Notes: generated from the letters alone by a model not told the origin. A DNA stretch of 64,000 nucleotides from an uncultured Psychroserpens sp. (GCF_947492715.1 NZ_CANLNS010000009.1:62001-126000), one strand, 5' to 3'. Shown: positions 8,086 through 18,510, counted from the first letter of the stretch. Made by a program: numbers and translations.

Positions 8086-11000
8086 ATGTCATCAAACAAG
8101 AAATACTGGAAAAGTGTTGAAGAGCTAAAAGAGAATAGCTCTATTGTTGAGACGCTAAAACAAAATGAATTTGTTGAAGAGATTCCTACTGATGAATTTT
8201 TAGGAGATAAAGAAACATTAGAAGCCTCTTCTACTACGCGTCGTGACTTTTTGAAGTATGTAGGTTTTAGTACTGCTGCTGCATCTTTAGCAGCTTGTGA
8301 AGGACCTGTAATAAAATCAATTCCTTATGTAGTGCAACCAGAGTCTATTACTCCTGGTGTAGCTAACTACTATGCAACGACAATTGCAAACGGATTTGAT
8401 TTTGCTAGTGTTTTAGTAAAAACACGTGAAGGTCGTCCAATCAAAATTGAAAACAACAACTTAGCAAAAACAAATAATAGTGCTAATGCAAGAGTTAACG
8501 CTTCTGTTTTAGGACTATATGATAGTTTAAGAGTTAAAGGCCCAATGAAAGGTGGAAGCGCTATTTCTTGGGAAACCTTTGATGCTGAGACTAATCAAAG
8601 TCTAACAGACTTGATGAATGCTGGTAAGGAGATTGTAATACTAACACAAACGTATGCAAGTCCTTCAACGTCAAAATTAATTGCAGAATTTAAAGCGAAA
8701 TACGGAAATGTTCGTCACGTGGTTTATGATGCAGTTTCAGAATCTGCTGCGCTAGATGCATATCAAGCTCAGTATGGTACACGTGGAATGGCAAGCTACG
8801 ATTTCTCAAAAGCAACTACTATTGTTTCTGTTGGAGCCGATTTCTTATCAGATTGGCAAGGTGGAGGATTTGACGCTGGATATGCGCAAGGTCGCGTTCC
8901 TAAAGATGGAAAAATGTCACGCCACATTCAGTTTGAATCTAATATGTCACTTACTGGCGCGAACGCAGATAAACGTGTGCCATTAACACCAACTCAGCAA
9001 AAACTTGCTTTAGCTAAATTATATAGCGAAGTGGTTGGTGGAGCAGTATCTGTAGATTTACCAGAACATATAAATACAGCTGTTCAAAAGGCGGCTTCAG
9101 AATTAAAACTAGCTAGAGGTAATGGTGTTTTAGTAACAGGTATTCAAGACGTGAATGCGCAAACAGTTGCCATTGCCATCAATGAAGCCCTTGGAAGTAA
9201 AGCGTTTGATCCAGAGACTCCTATATTAACAAGACAAGGTAATAACGCATCTGTTTCTAAATTAGTAGCAGATATGAAAGCGGGTAATGTTGGAGGTATC
9301 ATCATGAGTGGTGTTAACCCAATGTACACTTTACCTAATGCTTCAGATTTTGCTGCAGGTTTAGCTGAGACAGACTTATCGATTTTGTTTTCGATGAAAG
9401 CAGATGAAACGGCTAAGGTTTCACAATATGTTGCTGCAGCACCTCACTATTTAGAATCTTGGGGAGATGTTGAGCTTAAAAAAGGACATTATAGTTTAAT
9501 GCAACCGACAATTCGTCCGTTGTTTGATACACGTCAATTCCAACAAGCGTTATTATTATGGACAGGTAGTGATAAAAGCTATCGCGAGTACATAAAAGAG
9601 GCTTGGGGAAGTAATATTTTAACAGGATCATCTTTTAATAAAGCATTACAAGATGGTGTTTATGTTGGCAGTATTGCTACAGAAACTGTAGATACAACTG
9701 CCGATGCTGATACATCTACCGATGATACATCTGCAGATGCAGAACCAACTGCTTCAGCTGTTTCAGCAGGAAGTGCGGCACGAGCTTTAGCATCTGCTAA
9801 GCCTAGTGCAGGTTTAGAGTTATCACTATATACTAAAGTGAGTATGGGTGATGGTCAGCAAGCTAATAACCCTTGGTTACAAGAATTACCAGATCCTTTA
9901 ACACGAACAACTTGGGATAACTACTTGACAATGTCTGCTAAGGATGCAGAGAAGTATCAAGTTAAAAACTGGCATGTTGCAAATGGAGGCTTAAACTCTA
10001 GTTTAGTAGAGTTAACTGTAAATGGAGTTCCTGTAACAGTACCTGTTATTATTCAACCTGGGCAAGCACAAGGTTCTATTGGTTTAGCCTTAGGTTATGG
10101 TCGTAAAGATGGTTTAAAAGCGGATATGCAAACTGGAAAGAATGCGTACCATTTCTATAAAGATTTTAATACAACTCAAACCGATGTCTCATTAAAAGAT
10201 ATTGGTGGCGAGCATGAATTTGCTTGTACACAGTTGCAAAATACATTAATGGGTCGTGGTGATCTTGTAAGAGAAACGACATTAGAGATTTTTAACTCTA
10301 AAGACAGAAATCATTGGAATGCTATTCCAACGGTATCTTTAAATCACGAACCTGTTGAAGTAACTTCTGAGAAAGTTGATTTATGGGATGAGTTTGATCG
10401 TTCAATTGGACATCACTTTAACTTATCAATCGACTTAAATGCCTGTACAGGTTGTGGCGCATGTGTTATTGCATGTCATGCTGAAAATAATGTTCCTGTA
10501 GTTGGTAAAGTGGAAGTTAGACGTAGCCGTGATATGCACTGGTTACGAATAGATAGATATTACTCATCTAATGACACGTTCGAAGAAGATCTTGTTGAAA
10601 AAGATGATGCTGATGGATTAGGATTAGGAAACTATCTATTTGGTGATGGTGAAGGCGACGGTTCTTTATCTACATTTGCTAGATTAGAAGATCCAGCTGA
10701 TAATCCTCAAGTAGTATTCCAACCAGTAATGTGCCAACATTGTAACCATGCACCTTGTGAAACTGTTTGTCCAGTAGCGGCAACATCACATGGTCGTCAA
10801 GGTCAAAATCATATGGCATATAACCGTTGTGTAGGTACACGTTATTGTGCAAATAACTGTCCGTATAAAGTACGTCGTTTTAACTGGTTCTTATACAACA
10901 ATAACGATGAGTTTGATTACTACATGAATGACGATTTAGGTCGTATGGTATTAAACCCAGATGTCGTTGTACGTTCTCGTGGTGTGATGGAAAAGTGTTC

Positions 11001-11256
11001 TATGTGTATTCAAATGACACAGAAAACAATTCTTGATGCTAAGCGTGACGGACGCCCAGTTAAAGATGGTGATTTCAAAACAGCGTGTTCTGCAGCTTGT
11101 AGCAGTGGAGCGATGGTGTTTGGAGATATCAACGATAAGCACAGTAAAGTTGCAAAACTAAAAGAAGATGATCGTATGTATCACTTATTAGAAAGTGTCG
11201 GTACTAAACCAAATGTTCAGTATCATACTAAAGTGAGAAATACAACAGAAGCATAA
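8086..11256 (+). CDS. actB: ACIII iron-sulfur subunit ActB (molybdopterin-like plus ferredoxin domains)
   Basis: 1056 residues. The N-terminus carries a twin-arginine signal about 50 residues in (TTRRDFLKYVGFST, then AAASLAAC). The first two thirds resemble molybdopterin oxidoreductases, which in ACIII bind no cofactor, interrupted by a Thr/Asp/Ala-rich insert at about 540-585. The C-terminal third holds the clusters: ACTGCGACVIAC, CQHCNHAPCETVCP, CVGTRYCANNCP, and CSMC with a distal CSAAC. This pattern fits three [4Fe-4S] and one [3Fe-4S] centre. Periplasmic location is expected from the Tat signal. It carries electrons from quinol oxidation towards ActA. It lies between actA and actC. Confidence 0.95.
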   Translation: MSSNKKYWKSVEELKENSSIVETLKQNEFVEEIPTDEFLGDKETLEASSTTRRDFLKYVGFSTAAASLAACEGPVIKSIPYVVQPESITPGVANYYATTIANGFDFASVLVKTREGRPIKIENNNLAKTNNSANARVNASVLGLYDSLRVKGPMKGGSAISWETFDAETNQSLTDLMNAGKEIVILTQTYASPSTSKLIAEFKAKYGNVRHVVYDAVSESAALDAYQAQYGTRGMASYDFSKATTIVSVGADFLSDWQGGGFDAGYAQGRVPKDGKMSRHIQFESNMSLTGANADKRVPLTPTQQKLALAKLYSEVVGGAVSVDLPEHINTAVQKAASELKLARGNGVLVTGIQDVNAQTVAIAINEALGSKAFDPETPILTRQGNNASVSKLVADMKAGNVGGIIMSGVNPMYTLPNASDFAAGLAETDLSILFSMKADETAKVSQYVAAAPHYLESWGDVELKKGHYSLMQPTIRPLFDTRQFQQALLLWTGSDKSYREYIKEAWGSNILTGSSFNKALQDGVYVGSIATETVDTTADADTSTDDTSADAEPTASAVSAGSAARALASAKPSAGLELSLYTKVSMGDGQQANNPWLQELPDPLTRTTWDNYLTMSAKDAEKYQVKNWHVANGGLNSSLVELTVNGVPVTVPVIIQPGQAQGSIGLALGYGRKDGLKADMQTGKNAYHFYKDFNTTQTDVSLKDIGGEHEFACTQLQNTLMGRGDLVRETTLEIFNSKDRNHWNAIPTVSLNHEPVEVTSEKVDLWDEFDRSIGHHFNLSIDLNACTGCGACVIACHAENNVPVVGKVEVRRSRDMHWLRIDRYYSSNDTFEEDLVEKDDADGLGLGNYLFGDGEGDGSLSTFARLEDPADNPQVVFQPVMCQHCNHAPCETVCPVAATSHGRQGQNHMAYNRCVGTRYCANNCPYKVRRFNWFLYNNNDEFDYYMNDDLGRMVLNPDVVVRSRGVMEKCSMCIQMTQKTILDAKRDGRPVKDGDFKTACSAACSSGAMVFGDINDKHSKVAKLKEDDRMYHLLESVGTKPNVQYHTKVRNTTEA

Positions 11257-11286
11257 AAATTAATTAAGAAACAATTATAATAGATT

Positions 11287-13023
11287 ATGGCGTCTCATTA
11301 CGAAGCACCTATTAGAAGACCCTTAGTTACAGGAGAAAAATCATATCACGATGTATCGGTAGATGTGGCAGCGCCTGTTGAAGGAAAAGCAAATAAATCT
11401 TGGTGGATTGTATTTTCAATAGCACTTGTCGCTTTCCTTTGGGGAATTGGGTGTATTATCTATACAATTTCTACAGGTATCGGAACTTGGGGTTTAAATA
11501 AAACCGTTGGCTGGGCTTGGGATATTACTAACTTCGTTTGGTGGGTTGGTATTGGTCACGCAGGAACATTAATTTCTGCAGTACTATTACTTTTCCGTCA
11601 GAAATGGAGAATGGCAATTAACCGTTCTGCAGAAGCAATGACAATTTTCTCGGTAGTCCAAGCAGGTTTATTCCCAATTATTCACATGGGTCGTCCATGG
11701 TTAGGATACTGGGTATTACCAATACCAAACCAATTTGGTTCGCTTTGGGTAAACTTTAACTCTCCATTACTTTGGGATGTATTTGCAATCTCGACGTATT
11801 TATCAGTTTCATTGGTATTCTGGTGGACTGGTTTATTACCTGATTTTGCGATGATTCGTGATAGAGCTGTAAAGCCTTTCCAAAAGAAAATTTATTCATT
11901 ATTGAGTTTTGGATGGTCAGGACGTGCTAAAGATTGGCAACGTTTTGAGGAAGTATCATTGGTACTTGCAGGTTTGGCAACACCATTAGTACTTTCTGTA
12001 CACACCATTGTATCGTTTGACTTTGCTACCTCGGTTATTCCTGGATGGCATACAACAATCTTCCCGCCTTACTTCGTTGCTGGAGCGATTTTCTCTGGTT
12101 TTGCGATGGTAAATACGCTCCTCATTATTATGAGAAAAGTATGTAGTCTTGAAGATTATATCACAGTACAACACATCGAGTTAATGAATATTGTCATAAT
12201 GATTACTGGTTCTATCGTTGGTGTAGCATATATTACTGAGTTATTTATTGCTTGGTATTCTGGAGTTGAATATGAACAATATGCATTCTTAAATAGAGCA
12301 ACAGGACCTTACGCTTGGGCGTATTGGATGATGATGTCATGTAATGTATTCTCTCCTCAGTTCATGTGGTTCAAAAAATTAAGAACAAGTATCATGTTCT
12401 CATTCTTTATTTCTATTGTTGTAAACGTAGGAATGTGGTTTGAACGTTTCGTAATTATTGTAACATCATTACATAGAGATTACTTACCTTCTTCATGGAC
12501 AATGTTCCAGCCAACCTTTGTTGATATTGGAATATTTATTGGAACGATCGGGTTCTTCTTTGTACTCTTCTTATTATATGCTAGAACATTCCCTGTAATT
12601 GCTCAGGCAGAAGTTAAGACGATTTTGAAGTCTTCTGGAGAACGTTATAAAAACATTAGAGAACGTGGAGACAGTTTAGTTGGAACTGGAGCAGATTCTA
12701 GAACTTCTAATGTTATTTCGAATGTTAATACTGAAGTGCCTAAAGCAGTTTCAGAAGAAGATAATTCGGCTAAAGTTAATGACTTATTAGGTAGTATAGG
12801 AGCGTTTGATTCTAATACACAAACAGCCGACGACTTGAAAAAGGTAAATGGTATTGGTCCTAAAATGGAAGAAGTACTTAATAGTATTGGTATCTATACA
12901 TTTTTACAAGTAAGTAAAATGACAAAAAGAGAATATGACTTACTAGATGCTATCACTGGTTCTTTCCCTGGAAGAGCAGAACGTGATGATTGGTCTGGTC
13001 AAGCTAAAAAATTAATAAACTAA
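11287..13023 (+). CDS. actC: ACIII quinol-binding subunit ActC (NrfD family) with C-terminal HhH-like tail
   Basis: An NrfD-type integral membrane protein. Residues about 35-445 give roughly ten transmembrane helices; conserved features include FVWWVGIGHAGTLISA and IHMGRPWLGYW. In ACIII this subunit contains the quinol site. The total length of 578 is long because a Ser/Asn/Asp-rich cytoplasmic linker is followed by a tail (about residues 515-578) reading DDLKKVNGIGPKMEEVLNSI and ending in DDWSGQAKKLIN. That tail has the GIGPK-hairpin of helix-hairpin-helix domains and is not needed for the NrfD fold. actD starts 9 bp after the stop. Confidence 0.94.
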   Translation: MASHYEAPIRRPLVTGEKSYHDVSVDVAAPVEGKANKSWWIVFSIALVAFLWGIGCIIYTISTGIGTWGLNKTVGWAWDITNFVWWVGIGHAGTLISAVLLLFRQKWRMAINRSAEAMTIFSVVQAGLFPIIHMGRPWLGYWVLPIPNQFGSLWVNFNSPLLWDVFAISTYLSVSLVFWWTGLLPDFAMIRDRAVKPFQKKIYSLLSFGWSGRAKDWQRFEEVSLVLAGLATPLVLSVHTIVSFDFATSVIPGWHTTIFPPYFVAGAIFSGFAMVNTLLIIMRKVCSLEDYITVQHIELMNIVIMITGSIVGVAYITELFIAWYSGVEYEQYAFLNRATGPYAWAYWMMMSCNVFSPQFMWFKKLRTSIMFSFFISIVVNVGMWFERFVIIVTSLHRDYLPSSWTMFQPTFVDIGIFIGTIGFFFVLFLLYARTFPVIAQAEVKTILKSSGERYKNIRERGDSLVGTGADSRTSNVISNVNTEVPKAVSEEDNSAKVNDLLGSIGAFDSNTQTADDLKKVNGIGPKMEEVLNSIGIYTFLQVSKMTKREYDLLDAITGSFPGRAERDDWSGQAKKLIN

Positions 13024-13032
13024 AAATAGTAC

Positions 13033-13563
13033 ATGGAAGCTTCAAAAGTAATTCACGCTATTTATACAGATGATGATGTTTTAATGGCAGCCGTTAAAAA
13101 GGTTAAGTCTGCACACCATCATATTGAAGAAATATATACACCTTTTCCAGTTCACGGATTGGACAAGGCTATGGGACTCGCTCCAACAAGAATAGCTATT
13201 GCATCATTTATGTATGGTTGTGTTGGTTTAACTGTGGCAATTGTTATGATGAATTTCATTATGATTCAAGATTGGCCTCAAAATATTGGTGGAAAACCAA
13301 GTTTTAGCTATATCGAAAACATGCCAGCATTTGTACCAATTATGTTTGAGTTAACTGTATTTTTTGCTGCCCACCTTATGGTTATCACCTTTTATTTAAG
13401 AAGTAGAATGTGGCCATTTAAGAAAGCTGAAAATCCAGACCCAAGAACAACAGATGATCATTTTTTAATGGAAATCGCAGTTCATGATAACGAACAAGAA
13501 CTCTCTAATTTATTGAAAGAAACTGGAGCAGTAGAAATTAATTTAATTGATAAAGCGCATTAA
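13033..13563 (+). CDS. actD: ACIII subunit ActD (DUF3341)
   Basis: 176 residues. The N-terminal cytoplasmic ferredoxin-like part contains IHAIYTDDDVLMAAVKKVK and the family motif HHIEEIYTPFPVHGLDKAMG. Two transmembrane helices follow (about 55-80 and 100-120), then a short cytoplasmic tail. ActD packs against the NrfD-like subunits of ACIII and has no cofactor. Its stop at 13563 is immediately followed by the actE reading frame. Confidence 0.93.
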   Translation: MEASKVIHAIYTDDDVLMAAVKKVKSAHHHIEEIYTPFPVHGLDKAMGLAPTRIAIASFMYGCVGLTVAIVMMNFIMIQDWPQNIGGKPSFSYIENMPAFVPIMFELTVFFAAHLMVITFYLRSRMWPFKKAENPDPRTTDDHFLMEIAVHDNEQELSNLLKETGAVEINLIDKAH

Positions 13564-13572
13564 TTGATAAAG

Positions 13573-14154
13573 ATGAAAAGCTTATTTAAAATAGTAGTAG
13601 TACTCATGGTATTTGCAAGTGTTGTTGCCTGTAAAAAGGATACAAGACCTAATTACCAGTTTATGCCAAATATGTATGAGCCTGTAGGTTATGAAACTTA
13701 CCAAGAGGCTAAAGTTATGGTTGATGGCAAAGAGATATTAAAGAATGATATGGAAGCGCTAATACCTGCTGAAGGTTCAATTCCAAGAGGAGGACATATG
13801 CCGTTTGAAATTGAAAACACCAACGAAGGTTATATCCTTGCAAAAGAAACATTGACGAGTCCTTTAGATTCTACTCAAATTGATAGTCCAAGAGCAGGAG
13901 AATTATATGATATCTACTGTGGAATTTGTCATGGTAAAAAAGGTAACGGACAAGGAAACTTAGTGAAGCGAGAAAAAATATTAGGGGTTCCTAGTTACGA
14001 TGATGCAGGAAGAGCAATTACCGCTGGTAGTATTTACCATACTATTTATTATGGGAAAAATACAATGGGTTCGTATGCTAACCAATTAAATGAAGAGGAA
14101 CGCTGGCAAGTTGTTGATTACGTATTGAAACTTAAAGCAGACTTAGAAAAATAA
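13573..14154 (+). CDS. actE: ACIII subunit ActE, monoheme cytochrome c lipoprotein
   Basis: 193 residues from the ATG at 13573. An upstream in-frame TTG at 13564 abuts the actD stop and is less likely. The start MKSLFKIVVVLMVFASVVAC is a textbook lipoprotein signal with Cys at about 20, so the protein should be acylated and periplasm-facing. One CxxCH heme site (CGICHGKKGNGQG) lies at about residue 117, and a distal Met in NTMGSYANQL (about 161) is the likely sixth ligand. It is the electron exit side of ACIII towards the oxidase. Confidence 0.94.
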   Translation: MKSLFKIVVVLMVFASVVACKKDTRPNYQFMPNMYEPVGYETYQEAKVMVDGKEILKNDMEALIPAEGSIPRGGHMPFEIENTNEGYILAKETLTSPLDSTQIDSPRAGELYDIYCGICHGKKGNGQGNLVKREKILGVPSYDDAGRAITAGSIYHTIYYGKNTMGSYANQLNEEERWQVVDYVLKLKADLEK

Positions 14155-14178
14155 GATAGATAAAGATTATATATAGAT

Positions 14179-15567
14179 ATGTATACATTTTCAAGTAAAT
14201 TAAAATCAGCTGCAATCGGCCTAATGATAATAGGTGCAATTGGCGTTGCTTATGGTTTTTTCACATCTAACAAAACTTTCGAACAAGTAGAAACTATGTT
14301 GGCTAATGAATCTCATCATGGCGGTGGTCATGGAGAAGATGCAGGTCACCATGAGGCAGCGGATAGCGATGCTCATGCTACAGAAGGATCACATGCTGTG
14401 TCTGAAGCAACAGAAGGAGGGCATGCTGAAGTTGACGAACACACAAAACATGTAAATCATGTGATGCACGGAATGCATAACAGACCTTGGTCTGCATTAT
14501 ATGTTGCTGCATTCTTTTTCTTTATGATTGCACTTGGTGTATTAGCATTTTATGCGGTTCAGTATGCAGCTCAAGCAGGTTGGTCTCCACTACTTTTAAG
14601 AGTCATGGAAGGAATAACTGCTTATATGTTACCAGGAGCATTAATTGTTTTATTGATTGCTTCTCTTTCTCATTTTATTGGACATGATGCTATATTTAAC
14701 TGGATGAATCCTGATATGGTCGATCCTGATAGTGATAAATTTGATAAACTAGTTCATGGTAAGAAAGGATGGTTGAACTATTGGGGATTCCTAATTAGAG
14801 GTTTAATCTTTGTTGGTGGTTGGTACTTATATAGACATTTCTCTCGTAAATTTTCAATTGCTCAAGATAAAGCAGATGATAATAAAAACTTTAAGAAAAC
14901 ATTCCGTATCTCTGCTGCATTTTTAGTGTTCTTCCTATACACAGAATCTATGATGTCATGGGATTGGATAATGAGTGTAGATCCTCACTGGTTCTCAACA
15001 TTATTTGGATGGTACGTACTTGCAGGAATGATGGTTTGTGGTATTACAGTAATCGCAATGATTACAATTTACTTGAAATCTAAAGGACTTTTACCAAAGG
15101 TTAATGATAGCCATATACATGATTTAGCTAAATTCATGTTTGCGTTTAGTATTTTCTGGACATATCTATGGTTCTCTCAATTTATGCTTATCTGGTATTC
15201 AAATATTCCAGAAGAGGTAACTTATTTTGTGACGAGGTTCCAAGACTACCAATTACCATTTATAGGTATGGTAGCAATGAACTTTGTATTCCCATTACTT
15301 GTATTAATGAATAGTGATTACAAACGTATTCCATGGTTTGTTATTATGGCAGGGATTGTAATCTTAGTTGGTCACTATATAGATATATTTAACATGATTA
15401 TGCCTGCTACAGTTGGAGATCAATGGTCTATCGGTATTCCAGAAATTAGTTCAATACTTCTTTTCGCTGGATTATTTATATTCATTGTGTTTACAGCATT
15501 GACCAAGGCGTCTTTAGAACCAAAACGAAATCCTTTCATTAAGGAAAGTGAACATTTCCATTATTAA
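14179..15567 (+). CDS. actF: ACIII subunit ActF (NrfD-like, second quinone-type subunit)
   Basis: 462 residues and about ten transmembrane helices. The N-terminal helix (about 8-28) is followed by a periplasmic or cytoplasmic loop, unusually rich in His, Gly and Glu (about 44-100, for example HHGGGHGEDAGHH), before the conserved membrane core starting NRPWSALYVAAFFFF. Motifs of the core include MSWDWIMSVDPHWFSTLFGW. ActF is the structural paralogue of ActC within ACIII. The His-rich loop could bind metal, but it varies between species and may be only a spacer. coxB follows after 27 bp. Confidence 0.93.
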   Translation: MYTFSSKLKSAAIGLMIIGAIGVAYGFFTSNKTFEQVETMLANESHHGGGHGEDAGHHEAADSDAHATEGSHAVSEATEGGHAEVDEHTKHVNHVMHGMHNRPWSALYVAAFFFFMIALGVLAFYAVQYAAQAGWSPLLLRVMEGITAYMLPGALIVLLIASLSHFIGHDAIFNWMNPDMVDPDSDKFDKLVHGKKGWLNYWGFLIRGLIFVGGWYLYRHFSRKFSIAQDKADDNKNFKKTFRISAAFLVFFLYTESMMSWDWIMSVDPHWFSTLFGWYVLAGMMVCGITVIAMITIYLKSKGLLPKVNDSHIHDLAKFMFAFSIFWTYLWFSQFMLIWYSNIPEEVTYFVTRFQDYQLPFIGMVAMNFVFPLLVLMNSDYKRIPWFVIMAGIVILVGHYIDIFNMIMPATVGDQWSIGIPEISSILLFAGLFIFIVFTALTKASLEPKRNPFIKESEHFHY

Positions 15568-15594
15568 TAAAATTTATAAAGAACAGAAACGACA

Positions 15595-16659
15595 ATGACT
15601 GCTTTTTTAACAATTATAATAGTACTTTTCATAGCTGTTGCCATTTGGCAAATGGTTAAGATATTTGATTTAGCTCAAGTAGGCACTTCAAATGATCAAG
15701 TAGCTACAGATAAAGACAATAGAATTAACGGGTATTTAATGATGGGATTTTTAATCTTCATCTATGCCATAACTATTGCTAGTTTTTGGTATTTGGGAGA
15801 CCAACCTTTAATGTCTAATGCTGCGTCAGAGCATGGTGTTCAAATTGACAATTTGATGATCATATCAATGGTTATCATTTTTATTGTTCAAACTTTTACT
15901 CAGTTTTTACTGCATTATTTTGCTTTTAAATATAAAGGAGAAAAAGGGCGTAAAGCCTTATTCTATGCCGATAATAATACATTAGAGGCTATCTGGACAT
16001 TTATTCCTGTTATTGTGTTAGCTGGTTTAATCATCTATGGTTTATTTACATGGACAAGCATTATGAATGTTGATGAAAGTGATGATCCATTAGTTGTTGA
16101 GTTGTATGCGCAGCAATTTAACTGGAAAGCGCGTTATGCAGGAGAAGATAATGTATTAGGAATGGCTAATGTAAGACTTATTGATAATAATCGTGCTAAT
16201 ATTTTAGGACTAGATGAGTCTGATCCAAATGGACAAGATGATGTGATTGTAACAGAATTACATTTACCTGTAGGACGACCTGTGTTATTTAAAATGCGTT
16301 CTCAGGATGTATTACACTCGGCTTATATGCCTCATTTTAGAGCCCAAATGAATTGCGTACCTGGTATGATTACACAATTTGGTTTTACACCAACAGTGAC
16401 TACTGCAGAGATGCGTAAGAATCCTGATATCGTTGAAAAAGTTGAAAACATTAACGCGATTAGAGCAAAGAATAGAGCAGCTATTGAGGCTGTAGGAACG
16501 CAGGATGTTATATATGAGTTCGACTACTTATTGCTATGTAATAAGATTTGTGGAAAATCACATTACAATATGCAAATGAAAATTATTGTAGAAACTCAAG
16601 AAGAGTATGACGCTTGGATGAAAGAGCAAAAAACATTCAAAAATTCCTTAACTAACTAA
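15595..16659 (+). CDS. coxB: Cytochrome c oxidase subunit II (CuA)
   Basis: 354 residues. An N-terminal helix (about 1-20) and two further helices (about 50-70 and 85-110) precede a helix near ALFYADNNTLEAIWTFIPVIV, the conserved subunit II membrane segment. The periplasmic cupredoxin domain follows. CuA ligands are visible: His in DVLHSAYMPHF (about 240) and the CNKICGKSHYNM cluster (about 320-331) with two Cys, His and Met. There is no fused cytochrome c domain, so electrons probably arrive from ACIII (ActA or ActE) directly, consistent with ACIII-oxidase supercomplexes known in Flavobacterium. Confidence 0.95.
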   Translation: MTAFLTIIIVLFIAVAIWQMVKIFDLAQVGTSNDQVATDKDNRINGYLMMGFLIFIYAITIASFWYLGDQPLMSNAASEHGVQIDNLMIISMVIIFIVQTFTQFLLHYFAFKYKGEKGRKALFYADNNTLEAIWTFIPVIVLAGLIIYGLFTWTSIMNVDESDDPLVVELYAQQFNWKARYAGEDNVLGMANVRLIDNNRANILGLDESDPNGQDDVIVTELHLPVGRPVLFKMRSQDVLHSAYMPHFRAQMNCVPGMITQFGFTPTVTTAEMRKNPDIVEKVENINAIRAKNRAAIEAVGTQDVIYEFDYLLLCNKICGKSHYNMQMKIIVETQEEYDAWMKEQKTFKNSLTN

Positions 16660-16682
16660 AAAGATTTAAAAGAAAATAGATT

Positions 16683-18473
16683 ATGTCAGCACACGCAGAT
16701 ACTCACGAACACGACGATCACGGACATCATCATAAAGAGACTTTTGTTACTAAATATATATTTAGTCAAGATCATAAAATGATTGCTAAGCAGTACCTTA
16801 TTACAGGTACTATTATGGGAGTTATTGGAGTTTTGATGTCAATAATGTTCCGTATGCAAATTGCATGGCCAGAGCAACCTAATGTATTGTTTGAAGCATT
16901 ACTAGGTAAATGGGCTCCTGGAGGTGTTATGGATGCAGATATTTATTTAGCATTAGTGACCATACATGGTACTATCATGGTATTCTTTGTATTAACTGCA
17001 GGGTTAAGTGGTACGTTTAGTAACCTCCTTATTCCATTGCAAATTGGAGCACGTGATATGGCTTCAGGATTCTTAAACATGATTTCATACTGGTTATTTT
17101 TCCTTTCTAGTGTGGTTATGGTTATCTCATTATTTGTAGAAGCAGGACCTGCAGCGGCTGGATGGACAATTTATCCTCCTCTAAGTGCATTACCAATGGC
17201 TCAAGGTGGATCTGGTGCAGGGATGACTTTATGGCTAGTTTCAATGGCAATATTTATTGCTTCGTCTTTGTTAGGATCGTTAAACTATATTGTAACGGTT
17301 ATCAATTTACGTACTAAAGGTATGTCTATGACAAGACTACCGTTAACAATTTGGGCATTCTTTGTAACTGCTATTATTGGTGTAGTATCGTTCCCTGTTT
17401 TATTATCAGCGGCTTTATTATTAATTATGGATAGAAGTTTTGGAACATCATTCTTCTTATCTGATATATTTATTCAAGGTGAAGTTTTACATTACCAAGG
17501 GGGTTCTCCGGTATTGTTTGAACACTTATTTTGGTTCTTGGGTCACCCAGAAGTATACATTGTATTATTACCAGCCTTAGGAATCACTTCCGAAATTATA
17601 GCAACAAACTCACGTAAGCCAATCTTTGGTTATCGCGCCATGGTTATGTCCATATTAGCCATTGCCTTTTTATCAACGATTGTTTGGGGTCACCATATGT
17701 TTATTTCAGGAATGAATCCATTCTTAGGTTCAGTATTTACATTTACAACCTTGTTAATTGCAATTCCTTCCGCAGTAAAAGCATTTAATTATATTACCAC
17801 GCTCTGGAAAGGTAACCTTCAAATGAATCCAGCTATGCTATTCTCTATCGGTTTAGTATCAACGTTCATAACAGGTGGTCTTACTGGTATTATTTTAGGT
17901 GATAGTGCATTAGATATAAATGTGCATGATACGTATTTTGTTGTGGCACACTTCCACTTAGTAATGGGTATCTCAGCACTTTATGGAATGTTTGCAGGAA
18001 TCTATCATTGGTTCCCTAAAATGTTTGGTAGAATGCTAAACAAAAATCTTGGATATTTACATTTCTGGGTAACTGCAATCTGTGCTTATGGGGTATTTTT
18101 TCCAATGCACTTTATAGGAATGGCAGGTTTACCAAGACGTTATTATACGAATTCTAATTTCCCATTATTTGATGATACTGCAAATGCGAATGTTGTGATT
18201 ACAATGTTTGCTATAGTAGGTGGAGTCTTCCAGTTAGTATTCTTATGGAATTTCTTCTACTCTATTTTCTACGGAAAGAAAGCAGTACAGAATCCATGGA
18301 GATCAAATACATTAGAATGGACAGCGCCAGTAGAGCATATGCACGGAAACTGGCCAGGTGAGATTCCTCATGTACATCGTTGGGCTTATGATTATAGTAA
18401 ACCAGGTCACGATGATGATTTCGTACCTCAAAATGTACCATTGTATGATGGCGAAGAAGAATTACAACATTAA
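16683..18473 (+). CDS. coxA: Cytochrome c oxidase subunit I
   Basis: The catalytic heme-copper subunit, 596 residues and about twelve helices. Ligand motifs seen: TIHGTIMVFF (low-spin heme His), WFLGHPEVYI (CuB His plus the cross-linked Tyr), WGHHMFISGMN (CuB His pair) and DTYFVVAHFHLVMG (high-spin and low-spin heme His). The GHPEVY sequence marks an A-type oxidase. A His-rich N-terminus (HADTHEHDDHGHHHKE) precedes the first helix. The gene ends the act/cox operon; subunits III and IV are encoded elsewhere in the window (52481-54598). Confidence 0.97.
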   Translation: MSAHADTHEHDDHGHHHKETFVTKYIFSQDHKMIAKQYLITGTIMGVIGVLMSIMFRMQIAWPEQPNVLFEALLGKWAPGGVMDADIYLALVTIHGTIMVFFVLTAGLSGTFSNLLIPLQIGARDMASGFLNMISYWLFFLSSVVMVISLFVEAGPAAAGWTIYPPLSALPMAQGGSGAGMTLWLVSMAIFIASSLLGSLNYIVTVINLRTKGMSMTRLPLTIWAFFVTAIIGVVSFPVLLSAALLLIMDRSFGTSFFLSDIFIQGEVLHYQGGSPVLFEHLFWFLGHPEVYIVLLPALGITSEIIATNSRKPIFGYRAMVMSILAIAFLSTIVWGHHMFISGMNPFLGSVFTFTTLLIAIPSAVKAFNYITTLWKGNLQMNPAMLFSIGLVSTFITGGLTGIILGDSALDINVHDTYFVVAHFHLVMGISALYGMFAGIYHWFPKMFGRMLNKNLGYLHFWVTAICAYGVFFPMHFIGMAGLPRRYYTNSNFPLFDDTANANVVITMFAIVGGVFQLVFLWNFFYSIFYGKKAVQNPWRSNTLEWTAPVEHMHGNWPGEIPHVHRWAYDYSKPGHDDDFVPQNVPLYDGEEELQH

Positions 18474-18510
18474 TTAAAGACCTTTTAAGTAAGGTATATT
18501 ATAAATAAAC

